Assembly (NCBI GenBank): GCA_043816955.1
Contig: JBDRHL010000223.1
Span: forward strand, 1 to 5,566
Source of the DNA: JBDRHL01 sp043816955
GTDB taxonomy: Bacteria; Planctomycetota; Phycisphaerae; Sedimentisphaerales; CAYZTY01
Direction of reading: 5' to 3'
Length of the DNA: 5,566 bases
In this document: positions 5,514 to 5,566 of the stretch, piece by piece
How the letters are laid out: every line of letters starts with the position of its first letter
Position numbering within the stretch: the first letter of the stretch is position 1
Notes under the pieces: generated by a model
What the model was told of the DNA's origin: nothing
Database searches by the model: none
The model's input: the letters and a program-made list of their open reading frames with translations, nothing else
Program-made: the position numbers and the translations under genes

Positions 5514-5566
5514 CAAAAACGGATTTGACAGGGAAAAGTTATACTACACTATACCTGCAACTATTG

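Overview
The window is a mid-GC bacterial chromosomal segment that reads as a housekeeping metabolic gene next to a signalling operon, with decayed insertion-sequence material in the gaps. The organism cannot be fixed from this sequence. The multi-PAS/GAF hybrid kinase, its NarL-type partner and the many transposase relics resemble environmental Planctomycetota (Phycisphaerae-like) or deltaproteobacterial-type anaerobes. This is a low-confidence inference from protein style, not from a search.

Layout. Positions 1-83 hold the ambiguous tail of an upstream gene. Positions 55-1206 (+) encode a complete acetyl-CoA C-acetyltransferase-type thiolase with all catalytic residues. Positions 1207-1699 contain no intact gene. 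The minus strand there carries a frameshifted IS3-type OrfA transposase remnant (about 1211-1343), an open but startless protein-like stretch (1357-1551), and a strong 10-bp-stem inverted repeat (1418-1447). Positions 1700-2353 (-) encode a NarL/FixJ-type response regulator. Positions 2350-4875 (-) encode a soluble PAS-PAS-GAF-PAS-HisKA_3-HATPase histidine kinase. The kinase and regulator overlap by 4 nt (ATGA) and form one operon, transcribed leftward from a probable sigma70 promoter at 4956-4984. Positions 4876-5159 are a divergent intergenic region with that promoter, a 12-bp inverted repeat, a perfect 12-nt tandem duplication, and an extended -10 promoter facing right. Positions 5160-5333 (+) encode the N-terminal half of another IS3-type OrfA protein, missed easily because it is only 57 codons. 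Positions 5334-5438 hold several small hairpins, and 5439-5513 (-) is tRNA-Pro(TGG).

How the parts work together. The kinase has no membrane segment and carries four N-terminal sensor domains. It should sense a cytoplasmic or diffusible signal, autophosphorylate at His639 and pass phosphate to Asp55 of the regulator, which binds DNA through a LuxR-type helix-turn-helix. No target gene is evident. The thiolase is convergent with the operon and separated from it by the transposase debris, so no functional link is shown. The operon lies between two different, outward-facing transposase relics and near a tRNA gene, which suggests past rearrangement or acquisition. I see no clear new defence or mobile system. 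The least explained items are the cysteine-rich first PAS domain of the kinase, the startless ORF containing the hairpin at 1357-1551, and the hairpin cluster downstream of the tRNA.
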